Program-made: the position numbers and the translations under genes
Notes under the pieces: model-generated
What the model was told of the DNA's origin: nothing
Databases searched by the model: none
Seen by the model: the letters and a program-made list of their open reading frames with translations, nothing else
Shown here: positions 53,461 through 61,156 of the stretch, one piece after another
Layout of the letters: each line of letters opens with the position of its first letter
Numbering within the stretch: the stretch's first letter is position 1
Assembly (NCBI GenBank): GCA_009594995.1
Contig: VOPR01000025.1
Coordinates: 62,001-126,000, forward strand
DNA from: Nitrospira sp.
GTDB lineage: Bacteria > Nitrospirota > Nitrospiria > Nitrospirales > Nitrospiraceae
Direction of reading: 5' to 3'
DNA length: 64,000 nt

Positions 53461-54609
53461 ATGCCGGCTCAGGACGCCCAGTTTTCTGGACAACGTTTCT
53501 CAGTGGAATATCACATTCAAGGCTCGCATGAAGAAGCGCGCCGGCGGGCAGAGCTACTCTGTATCGATCAGACAGTAGAAGCCGCTGATCACGTCATCCC
53601 CCCGGGTGCAATTCGGGATCATCTTCTGGGTCGGATGGTTCACCTTGAGGCGTTGAACTCCGTGGCCCACCGTGCCGTCCTGACCTTTCCCGTTGAGCTC
53701 CTGGACGGGACCATGGGTACCCTCCTGCATATGTGTCTTGGCATCGGTGGCTTACAAAGCGGCGTCCGCCTCACCGACATGTTGCTGCCGGATGAAGTCC
53801 TTGCCCGTCTGGCCGGCGCCCGCTATGGATCACGAGGACTTCGAGCCAGGCTCCACGTTCCGACACGGCCGCTTGTATGCGCAGTCCTCAAGCCACTCGG
53901 CCTTGCTCCGCAAGAACTGGCCGCACTGGCCTATGAATTTGCCTTGGGCGGAGTGGATCTGATCAAAGACGATCAAAGCTTAGGTGATCACCCATTTTGC
54001 CGATTTGACGAACGCGTCAGCCGTTGCGCAGAAGCGATTGAAAGAGCATCCCGACAGACCGGAAAACCCTGTCTGTACGCTCCACATATTTCAGGCCCCT
54101 GGCCGCTGCTGTTCGAACGGGCCAAGTTGGCGCAAGAAGTCGGCGGCGGCGCCCTCCTGATCTGTCCCGGCCTCACAGGGTATGACGCCATGGCCTCTCT
54201 GGCCGGCCTCTCTTCCCCTTCCTTGCCCCTCATCGCGCACCCGGATTTTCTCGGCAGCCATTACGTAAATCCCGACAGCGGCATCGCACCGGCGGTTCTC
54301 TTCGGACTGCTCCCCAGACTGACCGGCGCAGACGTCTCCATTTACCCCACCTTCGGATTGAACTATCCGATCTCCGAGGAAGATTGCCGTGGTATTGCCC
54401 GCCTCTGCCGGGAAAAACTTGGCTCCTGCCACCCCATCTTTCCGACCGCTGCAGGCAGAATGAATTCGTCGCGAATTTCAGAAATGATTTCCCTGTACGG
54501 TCAGGACGTGGTCTTCATTCTCGGTAGCGACTTGCGGCGGGACCCAACACAGATCCGCACGGCCTGCCGGGAATTTATTGATTGCCTGGAAAGGAACCAC
54601 GACACATAA
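53461..54609 (+). CDS. RuBisCO-like protein (form IV), non-carboxylating
   Basis: 382 aa. The RuBisCO large-subunit fold is recognisable from YHIQGSHEEARRRAELL, VCAVLKPLGLAPQELAALA (the Lys of the KPK loop present, the second Lys lost) and GGVDLIKDDQSLGDHPF (carbamylated-Lys and Asp kept, Glu replaced by Gln, residues about 163-179). The loop-6 Lys motif GKLEG is missing. Carboxylation is therefore excluded; relatives act in sulfur salvage or as enolases/isomerases. GGAAGGAGG lies before the ATG, and the long upstream frame is not coding. It stands alone. Confidence 0.9.
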   Translation: MPAQDAQFSGQRFSVEYHIQGSHEEARRRAELLCIDQTVEAADHVIPPGAIRDHLLGRMVHLEALNSVAHRAVLTFPVELLDGTMGTLLHMCLGIGGLQSGVRLTDMLLPDEVLARLAGARYGSRGLRARLHVPTRPLVCAVLKPLGLAPQELAALAYEFALGGVDLIKDDQSLGDHPFCRFDERVSRCAEAIERASRQTGKPCLYAPHISGPWPLLFERAKLAQEVGGGALLICPGLTGYDAMASLAGLSSPSLPLIAHPDFLGSHYVNPDSGIAPAVLFGLLPRLTGADVSIYPTFGLNYPISEEDCRGIARLCREKLGSCHPIFPTAAGRMNSSRISEMISLYGQDVVFILGSDLRRDPTQIRTACREFIDCLERNHDT

Positions 54610-54655
54610 TTTCATACCTACTTTATCTGTTCATATATGAGATGTAACCACTTGA

Positions 54656-54674
54656 TTCGTAATATATTTACGAA
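54656..54674. promoter_or_regulatory. Palindrome TTCGTAA-N5-TTACGAA in an AT-rich patch
   Basis: Perfect 7-bp inverted repeat with a 5-bp TATAT centre, nested within CTTGAT...ATCAAG (54651-54656 and 54680-54685). It lies in a 258-bp AT-rich gap, unlike the surrounding high-G+C DNA, about 195 bp upstream of the HD-GYP gene. The low G+C makes it a poor terminator, so an operator is more likely. No regulator can be named. Confidence 0.4.
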
Positions 54675-54867
54675 CATTGATCAAGCACTCTCACCACAAC
54701 GCTTTCGGCGTAATCCGGCTTTGCAGACAGATTGATCTCGCGAAGATCACTGGAATAAAGCATTGTGCTTTCCACTATTTCGTCAAGTTTCATAGGTCCC
54801 GCTCCGATACAGGCCATAGTTCAATGTTCCTAGGTACGTCCAAAATCTTCGCCCACATAGACAATCA

Positions 54868-56208
54868 ATGGCCGTAGTCAAAACATCCGACGAGTCAAGA
54901 ACCCTCGACAAGTCCGACACGATGGTGCTCAGTCCCAACGCCCTTCGCGTGGGCATGTACGTCGATCTGAATTGCTCCTGGTTTAAACATCCCTTTCCCC
55001 GGCGAACGTTCAAACTCACCTCTGAAAGCCAAATCGTCACGATTAAGGGGCTTGGTCTGAACACGGTGCTGGTCTATCCGCGGGAATCGGATCTGGAGAT
55101 CGACGCGGAAGGGTCTCCCGTTGAAGAAGCTCCAGCCACAACCACGGCTCAAGAGACAGAGGCGGACACAGCTCTGGAGGAAGCCGCTTCTTCGAAGCAG
55201 ACACCGCCGGCAGACGAGGACCTCCCAACCCACGGCGATTATCATCAGGCGGTTGAACTCGCCTCCGAGACCTATCGACAGCTGCTCGGAACGAGCTCGC
55301 AGATGATGAAAGATCTCTCGACCGGCTCCGAGGAAGGAATGCGCTCGGCAGAGTCCATGATCAGTGGACTCAGTACCCTGCTCACCAACACCGAAGCCGC
55401 CGGCACAGTGGCCAGCGCCCTGGACCCGGAAGATGTCGGCAACGCCACAGTCCTTCACGCCTTAAATGTGGCAACTCTGTCCATGATGGTCGCGCAACAA
55501 TTTGACATCGATCAGGATGCCATGCAGATGATCGGCATGGCAGGGCTGTTGCTCGATATCGGAGAACAACGCTTACCAAAGCACATCCTGGAGACCCGCG
55601 CGCGCCGTTCCGAAGCGGAAAATGTGAAGTACCAACTGCATCCGTACCTCGGCGTGGAGATGCTGCGAAACTACCCGGGATTTCCCGAGGAGGTGCTTGA
55701 CGTCATCCGCAGTCACCATGAACGGCTCGATGGTTCCGGGTATCCTGAAAAAATTAAAGGAGACCAGATTTCATTGCCCACGAGAATCGTCAGTGCCGTT
55801 GATCACTACGACACCCTGGTCAACAGTTTGTATGCCGAGGAAGCGCTTTCACCGGCCGAGGCACTGGCCACCATGTTCAAACATCAGAAACAGCAGTTTT
55901 CAACTGACGTCGTGGTGGCCCTGATCCACACGTTGGGCGTATATCCGCCAGGAACGGTGGTTTCCCTGTCTGACGGGTCATTCGGCCTCGTCCTGAACAT
56001 TAACTTCCAGAATCGTTTGAAGCCGCTCGTGCTCATTTACCATCAGGTTCCGCCCGAACAACCTCACACCGTTGATCTTCTGGCAGAGCCGGCTCTCACC
56101 ATCCTTCGGGCAATGCCTCGCGAGGAACTACCTCGCCCCATCGTGGACTATTTCCGACTGAAACGGTGGACCGGTTATTTCATTCAATCCACCATGCGCA
56201 CAGCCTGA
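54868..56208 (+). CDS. HD-GYP domain protein with N-terminal DUF3391, altered HD dyad
   Basis: 446 aa. The N-terminal DUF3391 module (PNALRVGMYVDL, about 22-76) is followed by an acidic low-complexity linker (about 85-120) and an HD-GYP domain (about 190-370) with HALNVA, HPYLGVEML and RSHHERLDGSGYP. The dyad that is normally HD in HDIGK reads LLLDIGEQ, so one metal His and the following Lys are lost. HD-GYP enzymes hydrolyse c-di-GMP; this one may be impaired. No ribosome site is visible at the ATG. Confidence 0.85.
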   Translation: MAVVKTSDESRTLDKSDTMVLSPNALRVGMYVDLNCSWFKHPFPRRTFKLTSESQIVTIKGLGLNTVLVYPRESDLEIDAEGSPVEEAPATTTAQETEADTALEEAASSKQTPPADEDLPTHGDYHQAVELASETYRQLLGTSSQMMKDLSTGSEEGMRSAESMISGLSTLLTNTEAAGTVASALDPEDVGNATVLHALNVATLSMMVAQQFDIDQDAMQMIGMAGLLLDIGEQRLPKHILETRARRSEAENVKYQLHPYLGVEMLRNYPGFPEEVLDVIRSHHERLDGSGYPEKIKGDQISLPTRIVSAVDHYDTLVNSLYAEEALSPAEALATMFKHQKQQFSTDVVVALIHTLGVYPPGTVVSLSDGSFGLVLNINFQNRLKPLVLIYHQVPPEQPHTVDLLAEPALTILRAMPREELPRPIVDYFRLKRWTGYFIQSTMRTA

Positions 56209-56277
56209 AGCACACCCAAGCCACGCAATCGGCCAGACGGCTGGCAGCCATGCCGCGCAGTATGGTATTTCCGAGGC

Positions 56278-58470
56278 ATGGCCAAACCGCGTGTCCTCCT
56301 CATCATTCCCCCCCTCACGCAGTTGAATACACCCTATCCTGCGACGGCCTATCTCACCGGCTTCCTGCGTTCCAGGGGATATTCTGCGGACCAGGCCGAT
56401 CTTGGGCTCGAAATGATTCTGCGCCTCTTCTCACGAGCCGGACTGCAGGAGGCGTTTCGCCGCATCAAGCAGGCTGATGCTCCCTGGCGCGGCGAGGTGC
56501 AGCAGTTCTTGGCGCTCGAAGACAGCTACCTCGCGACCATCGAACCAGTCATTGCCTTTCTTCAAGGAAAGGATCCCATGCTGGCGACTCACCTCGCCCG
56601 CCCCGGATTTCTTCCCGAAGGTCCCCGCTTTGCCGTCGGCCACCGCCCCGACGCAGGACACGTCACCTCCTCACCGTCCGACACCGCCCGGCATCGTGCC
56701 ACGCTTTACATTGAAGACCTGACAGACCTTTTCCACGAAACGATTGCGCCGCACTTATATCTGAATCGGTACGCCGAACAGATCATGCAGACAACCTCCT
56801 CCTTCGATCAGATTGAGGCAGCGTTGGCTCGCCCCTTAAACCTCACCGACGAGATGTTGCTGGAGTCATTGTGGCCGCATCTCGCTCGCACCAGGCCTGA
56901 CGTTGTTGGCCTCACCGTCCCCTTTCCCGGCAATCTCTTTGGCGCATTGAGAATCGCGCAGGCGATCAAGGCACGACAACCGAATACCGCCGTCGTCCTG
57001 GGCGGAGGGTATGTCAATACCGAACTGCGCCGATTGAACGAACCCCGGCTGTTTCAATTCGTGGACTACGTCACGCTCGACGACGGTGAACGTCCCTTCC
57101 TTTGCCTGCTCGACTTCCTGGCGGGAGGACGACCTCAAACCATGCTCCGCCGGACCTTTGTGCTGGGCCACGGGCGAGTGCTGTATCAGAATGGCAGTAC
57201 CGAGCCAGACATCCCCATGCACGAACTGGGCACACCCACCTATGCCGGACTCCCATTGGGTCAATACGTGTCCATCCTCGACAGCCTCAACCCGATGCAC
57301 CGCCTCTGGTCGGAAGGCCACTGGAACAAACTGACCGTTGCACACGGCTGCTATTGGAAGCAGTGCACCTTCTGCGATGTCGGCTTGAGCTACATCGCAC
57401 GCTATGAAATGACGCCGACCGACATCCTGATCCGGCAGATCGAATCTCTCACTCAGGAAACCGGGCAACGCGGTTTTCATTTCGTCGACGAGGCGGCGCC
57501 GCCGGCCGCGCTGAAGGCGTTGGCCCTTCGCCTGCTGGAAACAGGCCGGACGATCTCCTGGTGGGGCAATATTCGATTTGAGGAGGCCTTCTCGCCGGAC
57601 CTGGCGAAGCTCTTGGCGGCATCCGGCTGCATCGCCCTTACCGCCGGGCTTGAAGCGGCCTCGGATCGCCTGCTCGAGCAGATGAAAAAAGGAATTACCG
57701 TGGATCAAACGGCCAGGGTCGCCGCAGCATTTCGCCAGGCCGGTATCCTGGTCCACGCCTACTTGATGTATGGTTTACCCGGCGAGACCATCCCAGACAC
57801 GGTGGATTCGCTGGAACGTGTGCGACAACTGTTTGCGCACAATCTTCTGCAATCCGCCTTCTGGCATAAATTCACGGCTACCGCCCATAGTCCGATTGGC
57901 CTCAACCCGTCGAGGGAAGGCATCACTATTCTCGGACCTGTTTTCAGGGGATTTGCCGAAAACGATCTCCGTCATGCCGACCCCAATGCCACCTGCCCGG
58001 CCTGGCTTGGCGAAGGTCTCCGCACGGCTGTTCTGAACTACATTGAACAAGCAGGATTAACCGTTCCGGTACAACGCTGGTTTTCCCATTCCGTCAAACC
58101 ATCCCGTGTACCGAGGGCCTGGCTTAGACAGGCGCTCGCCGATGTCCCCCAAGCGCCGCTCAGTGCCGAGCGACGTTGTGTTTGGATCGGTGGGCGTCCC
58201 GTGGTCGCAGCTATGCGAGGTGCGCGAATCAGAGTCATCCTGCCGACCAAGACGGAAGATTTCACAATCAGCCTCTCACCAGACCAGGTCGAGTGGTTGC
58301 TCACCCTCTTGCAGGACTCGACGCCCTCTCCTCAGCGGACTAGCCACGACTATCCACGTATTGCCGAGGCCCGTCTGCACTTTCCCGGTACCGGCTCACG
58401 CGGATTCGATCGATTCGCCAGGACCGCAGCCTGGCAACGTACCCGACAAGCGGGCTTACTCCTCATATAA
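56278..58470 (+). CDS. B12-binding-type radical SAM protein
   Basis: 730 aa. The N-terminal VLLIIPPLTQLNTPYPA and GFLRSRGYSADQADLGLEM resemble cobalamin-binding domains. The segment TAVVLGGGYVNTEL and a DDGERPF motif precede the radical-SAM core, with cluster cysteines C-x4-C-x2-C (GCYWKQCTFCD, about 358-366), one residue longer than the standard C-x3-C-x2-C. The glycine-rich SAM motif region WWGNIRFEEAF and LMYGLPGET follow. Substrate unknown; relatives act in lipid, cofactor and natural-product chemistry. CCGAGGC precedes the ATG. Confidence 0.85.
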   Translation: MAKPRVLLIIPPLTQLNTPYPATAYLTGFLRSRGYSADQADLGLEMILRLFSRAGLQEAFRRIKQADAPWRGEVQQFLALEDSYLATIEPVIAFLQGKDPMLATHLARPGFLPEGPRFAVGHRPDAGHVTSSPSDTARHRATLYIEDLTDLFHETIAPHLYLNRYAEQIMQTTSSFDQIEAALARPLNLTDEMLLESLWPHLARTRPDVVGLTVPFPGNLFGALRIAQAIKARQPNTAVVLGGGYVNTELRRLNEPRLFQFVDYVTLDDGERPFLCLLDFLAGGRPQTMLRRTFVLGHGRVLYQNGSTEPDIPMHELGTPTYAGLPLGQYVSILDSLNPMHRLWSEGHWNKLTVAHGCYWKQCTFCDVGLSYIARYEMTPTDILIRQIESLTQETGQRGFHFVDEAAPPAALKALALRLLETGRTISWWGNIRFEEAFSPDLAKLLAASGCIALTAGLEAASDRLLEQMKKGITVDQTARVAAAFRQAGILVHAYLMYGLPGETIPDTVDSLERVRQLFAHNLLQSAFWHKFTATAHSPIGLNPSREGITILGPVFRGFAENDLRHADPNATCPAWLGEGLRTAVLNYIEQAGLTVPVQRWFSHSVKPSRVPRAWLRQALADVPQAPLSAERRCVWIGGRPVVAAMRGARIRVILPTKTEDFTISLSPDQVEWLLTLLQDSTPSPQRTSHDYPRIAEARLHFPGTGSRGFDRFARTAAWQRTRQAGLLLI

Positions 58471-58664
58471 CCAATTTCTCCCGCGCCCTCTCTTCAGTAC
58501 TTCTAGAGAAGCCTCACCCTCGCGCCGTACTGACAGCCCTCTCACACATTCCACGCAGGCGCCTCATTGCGCGACAACTGTCCACCCCTGACACAGCCAC
58601 GTCCATCGCTTGTAGTACAGAATACGATTTTTGCGTAACCAGGCAGAAATTGCCCGATAACCTG

Positions 58665-58693
58665 TTGACATGCGTGCGTACTTCCACTACATG
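58665..58693 (+). promoter_or_regulatory. Candidate promoter of the PEP-CTERM gene
   Basis: TTGACA at 58665-58670 and TACATG at 58688-58693, spacer 17 bp, 42 bp before the gene start at 58735. The -35 is perfect and the -10 weak. The rest of the 264-bp gap is non-coding, with a small palindrome CTTCTAGAGAAG near 58501. Confidence 0.45.
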
Positions 58694-58734
58694 TGGTGCC
58701 TACGTATGAATTCATTTTACGGAGGATTCGTCTT

Positions 58735-59568
58735 ATGATCAGCCCACGATTGCTAACCCTTTTGATGGCGACCGGTGTTCTGTGTTCCGCGCCACTCTCG
58801 GCTTCAGCCATCGCCGTTTACTCGTCCTCCGGTCCGAATGCCGCCTCGATTCAGGGTTCCGTTGAGGGCTTCAGAGCGGATCTCGGATCGAATAACGGTG
58901 TGGGCGGCACGGCTGCCAGCGGTCGCCGCGAAATCAACTGGGATGGAGTTCCCGCCAACTTCTCCGATCCGAATAATCTTCCCGGAAATTTCTTCAACTC
59001 CAATTCAGCACGCGGAGCTGTGTTTGAGACACCGGGAACAGGGTTCAAGGTGAGTGCGAACTCCGGCGTCGCCGGAACCCCGGAGCGGTTCGGCAGCATC
59101 AATCCTTCGTTTCCCTCAAGCTTTTCCGTGTTCAGTTCGCAGAAGCTGTTTACCGCTATCGACAGCAACATTGTCGACGTGAAATTCTTTGTTCCCGGGA
59201 CTACGCAGGCCGCCAATGTGCGCGGATTCGGATCCGTCTTCACCGATGTGGATTTGTCCGGCCCGACCACAGTCGAGTTCTTTGACATGAATAACAATCT
59301 GCTGTCCAAACAAACCGTCCTCAACACGCCGGGCGCTACGAGCCTCTCGTTTCTGGGTGTCTCCTTGGAGCAGGCCATCATTAACCGCGTGAGAATTACC
59401 GCCGGAAATGCCGCCCTCTCAAATTTGGATGGCTTTGATTTTGTCGCGATGGATGATTTCATCTATGGTGAGCCGCAAGCCGTACCGGCACCTGCGGCCG
59501 TCCTTCTATTCGGCAGTGGATTGGCAGCCCTGGTATGGGCACGCCGGAGATCTTTGCTGCCCGAATAA
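58735..59568 (+). CDS. PEP-CTERM-type surface protein (VPA variant)
   Basis: 277 aa. Signal peptide (LLTLLMATGVLCSAPLSASA), an extracellular beta-rich body low in Cys, and a C-terminal sorting region AVPAPAAVLLFGSGLAALVWARRR, the short motif, membrane span and basic end recognised by exosortase-type systems. GGAGG lies 9 bases before the ATG. Such proteins are exported and processed with exopolysaccharide. No exosortase gene is in the window. Confidence 0.88.
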   Translation: MISPRLLTLLMATGVLCSAPLSASAIAVYSSSGPNAASIQGSVEGFRADLGSNNGVGGTAASGRREINWDGVPANFSDPNNLPGNFFNSNSARGAVFETPGTGFKVSANSGVAGTPERFGSINPSFPSSFSVFSSQKLFTAIDSNIVDVKFFVPGTTQAANVRGFGSVFTDVDLSGPTTVEFFDMNNNLLSKQTVLNTPGATSLSFLGVSLEQAIINRVRITAGNAALSNLDGFDFVAMDDFIYGEPQAVPAPAAVLLFGSGLAALVWARRRSLLPE

Positions 59569-59597
59569 TCTGTCCTCCACGCGTTTTTCACGCAGAG

Positions 59598-59625
59598 CGG
59601 GGAGCCGGCCAAGGTCGGCTCCCCG
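59598..59625 (+). terminator. Terminator after the PEP-CTERM gene
   Basis: GC-rich hairpin with stem CGGGGAGCCG pairing CGGCTCCCCG and extending inward by G-T and CC/GG pairs, followed by TTCTACTTTC. It lies 30 bp past the stop. Confidence 0.75.
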
Positions 59626-59824
59626 TTCTACTTTCAGCACCCTCAGATCCCCGTTGACCTGCCTAGCAGGGACGGACTCCCCTGACGTAGCACTTCAATG
59701 AATTTTTCCCTTCATTACGTCTGGCGCACCGAGGTGTAGCCCCACCAGATGAGTGGGAGCCAGCTATGGTATGACATTCCACTAGGAGTGCGATCAGGAG
59801 AAGAAGCCCTCTGGCCGGTGCGGT

Positions 59825-59901
59825 TACGTGAGGCACGTATGAGTCGCGGACACCTGCCACTCATACGACAAGAGGAGCCGACCGGATGGCCGACTCCTCT
59901 T
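59825..59901 (-). terminator. Three successive hairpins after the peroxiredoxin gene
   Basis: Perfect stems: TACGTG/CACGTA with loop AGG (59825-59839); CGTATGAGT/ACTCATACG with a 14-nt loop (59836-59844 and 59859-59867); and AAGAGGAG/CTCCTCTT (59870-59877 and 59894-59901). The first two share bases 59836-59839 and so exclude each other. The third is next to the peroxiredoxin stop at 59927 and probably ends its transcript. The stretch 59640-59824 holds nothing I can identify. Confidence 0.5.
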
Positions 59902-59926
59902 GCTCTGCGCGCAGAAGAAACTGTCT

Positions 59927-60562
59927 CTACTTATTGGGTTGCGGAGTCAATCGCAGATACGGTTTCACTGACTTGAACCCCTTGGGGAACAGGGTCTTGG
60001 CTTCGGCATCGTTCACCGCCGGGGTAATGATGCAATCCTGCCCGTCTTTCCAGTTCACCGGGGTCGCCACCTTATACTTCGCGGTCAACTGCAGGGAATC
60101 GACGACCCGCAGCAATTCATCGAAATTTCTTCCGCAAGACGCCGGATAGGTGAGCATCAGCTTGATCTTCTTGTCCGGCCCGATCACAAACACCGATCGC
60201 ACGGTCATGCTATCCAGAGAATTCGGGTGGATCATATCGTACAGGTTGGCCACCTTCTTCTCGGGGTCGGCAATGATGGGATAGGTCACCGTGCAGTTCT
60301 GCGTTTCGTTGATATCCTTCATCCAGCCGCGATGAGAATCCAGCGGGTCCACACTGATCGCCAGAATTTTGACTCCACGCTTGTCGAACTCACCCTTGAT
60401 TCTGGCCATGTAGCCCAATTCGGTCGTGCACACCGGGGTATAGTCCTTGGGATGGGAAAACAAAATCCCCCACCCGTTCCCCAGCCATTCATGAAAGTTG
60501 ACAGTCCCGTCCGTCGTTTCTGCTGTAAAGTTTGGGGCGTCATCGCCCAATCGTAATCCCAT
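59927..60562 (-). CDS. 1-Cys peroxiredoxin (Prx6 family)
   Basis: 211 aa. The peroxidatic Cys is in SHPKDYTPVCTTELG; VIGPDKKIKLMLTYPASCGRNFDELLRVVDSLQLT and the long C-terminal tail (TPVNWKDGQDCIITP) define Prx6. It reduces peroxides and organic hydroperoxides. AAGGAGG lies 5 bases before the ATG at 60562; a longer frame to 60604 has none. Confidence 0.94.
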   Translation of the reverse strand: MGLRLGDDAPNFTAETTDGTVNFHEWLGNGWGILFSHPKDYTPVCTTELGYMARIKGEFDKRGVKILAISVDPLDSHRGWMKDINETQNCTVTYPIIADPEKKVANLYDMIHPNSLDSMTVRSVFVIGPDKKIKLMLTYPASCGRNFDELLRVVDSLQLTAKYKVATPVNWKDGQDCIITPAVNDAEAKTLFPKGFKSVKPYLRLTPQPNK

Positions 60563-60774
60563 GGCTTCCTCCTTGAAAATTCGGTCAAATGTGATGAGCA
60601 ACACGGCACATGAGCGCCCAGAAGCTGGTTAAGAGTACCGTTTCTGAAGAGCAGGGTGCAAGCAGGAAGCTGTCCTAGAGGGGTCCCGGGCGCGGCGAAG
60701 GCGAAAAAGACCGGCGGCCCCTCAAGTTTTGGCTCCTGCCTCCGATAAGAAAGCCAGGTGCCCGAGGAGACCTC

Positions 60775-61143
60775 ATGGAAAACACGAGACCGCCTGCGAC
60801 CGGACTGAAGATCTCGAACGATCCCATGTACCGTCTGCTCCGCGAAGGGTGCATCAAAGAATTCAATGTCAAACGGGCTTCGGGCGAACAGGTGGACCTG
60901 ACACGGTGCGACCTGCGCGGCCTGGATTTACGCGGTCTCGAAGTCGACGGGCTGGATTTCAGCGAATGTTACTTCCGGCAGGCGGATCTTCGAGGCATTG
61001 ATTTCCGCAAAGCCAAACTGGAAGGCGCCAGCATCAATGCGGCGAAAATCTCCGGAGCCTACTTTCCGGTCGAACTGACCGCAAGCGAGATCGAACTCTC
61101 GCTTCTCCACGGCACGCGGATGCGGTACCAGCCCAAGCCCTAG
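60775..61143 (+). CDS. Pentapeptide-repeat protein
   Basis: 122 aa. Pentapeptide repeats A(D/N)LxX run from about residue 40 to 95 (VDLTRCDLRGLDLRG...LDFSECYFRQADLRGIDFRK). The repeat region forms a short right-handed beta-helix. Some family members mimic DNA and inhibit gyrase, but this one is too short to predict. GAGGAG precedes the ATG. Convergent with the DUF748 gene. Confidence 0.82.
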   Translation: MENTRPPATGLKISNDPMYRLLREGCIKEFNVKRASGEQVDLTRCDLRGLDLRGLEVDGLDFSECYFRQADLRGIDFRKAKLEGASINAAKISGAYFPVELTASEIELSLLHGTRMRYQPKP

Positions 61144-61156
61144 CCGACCCGGACGA

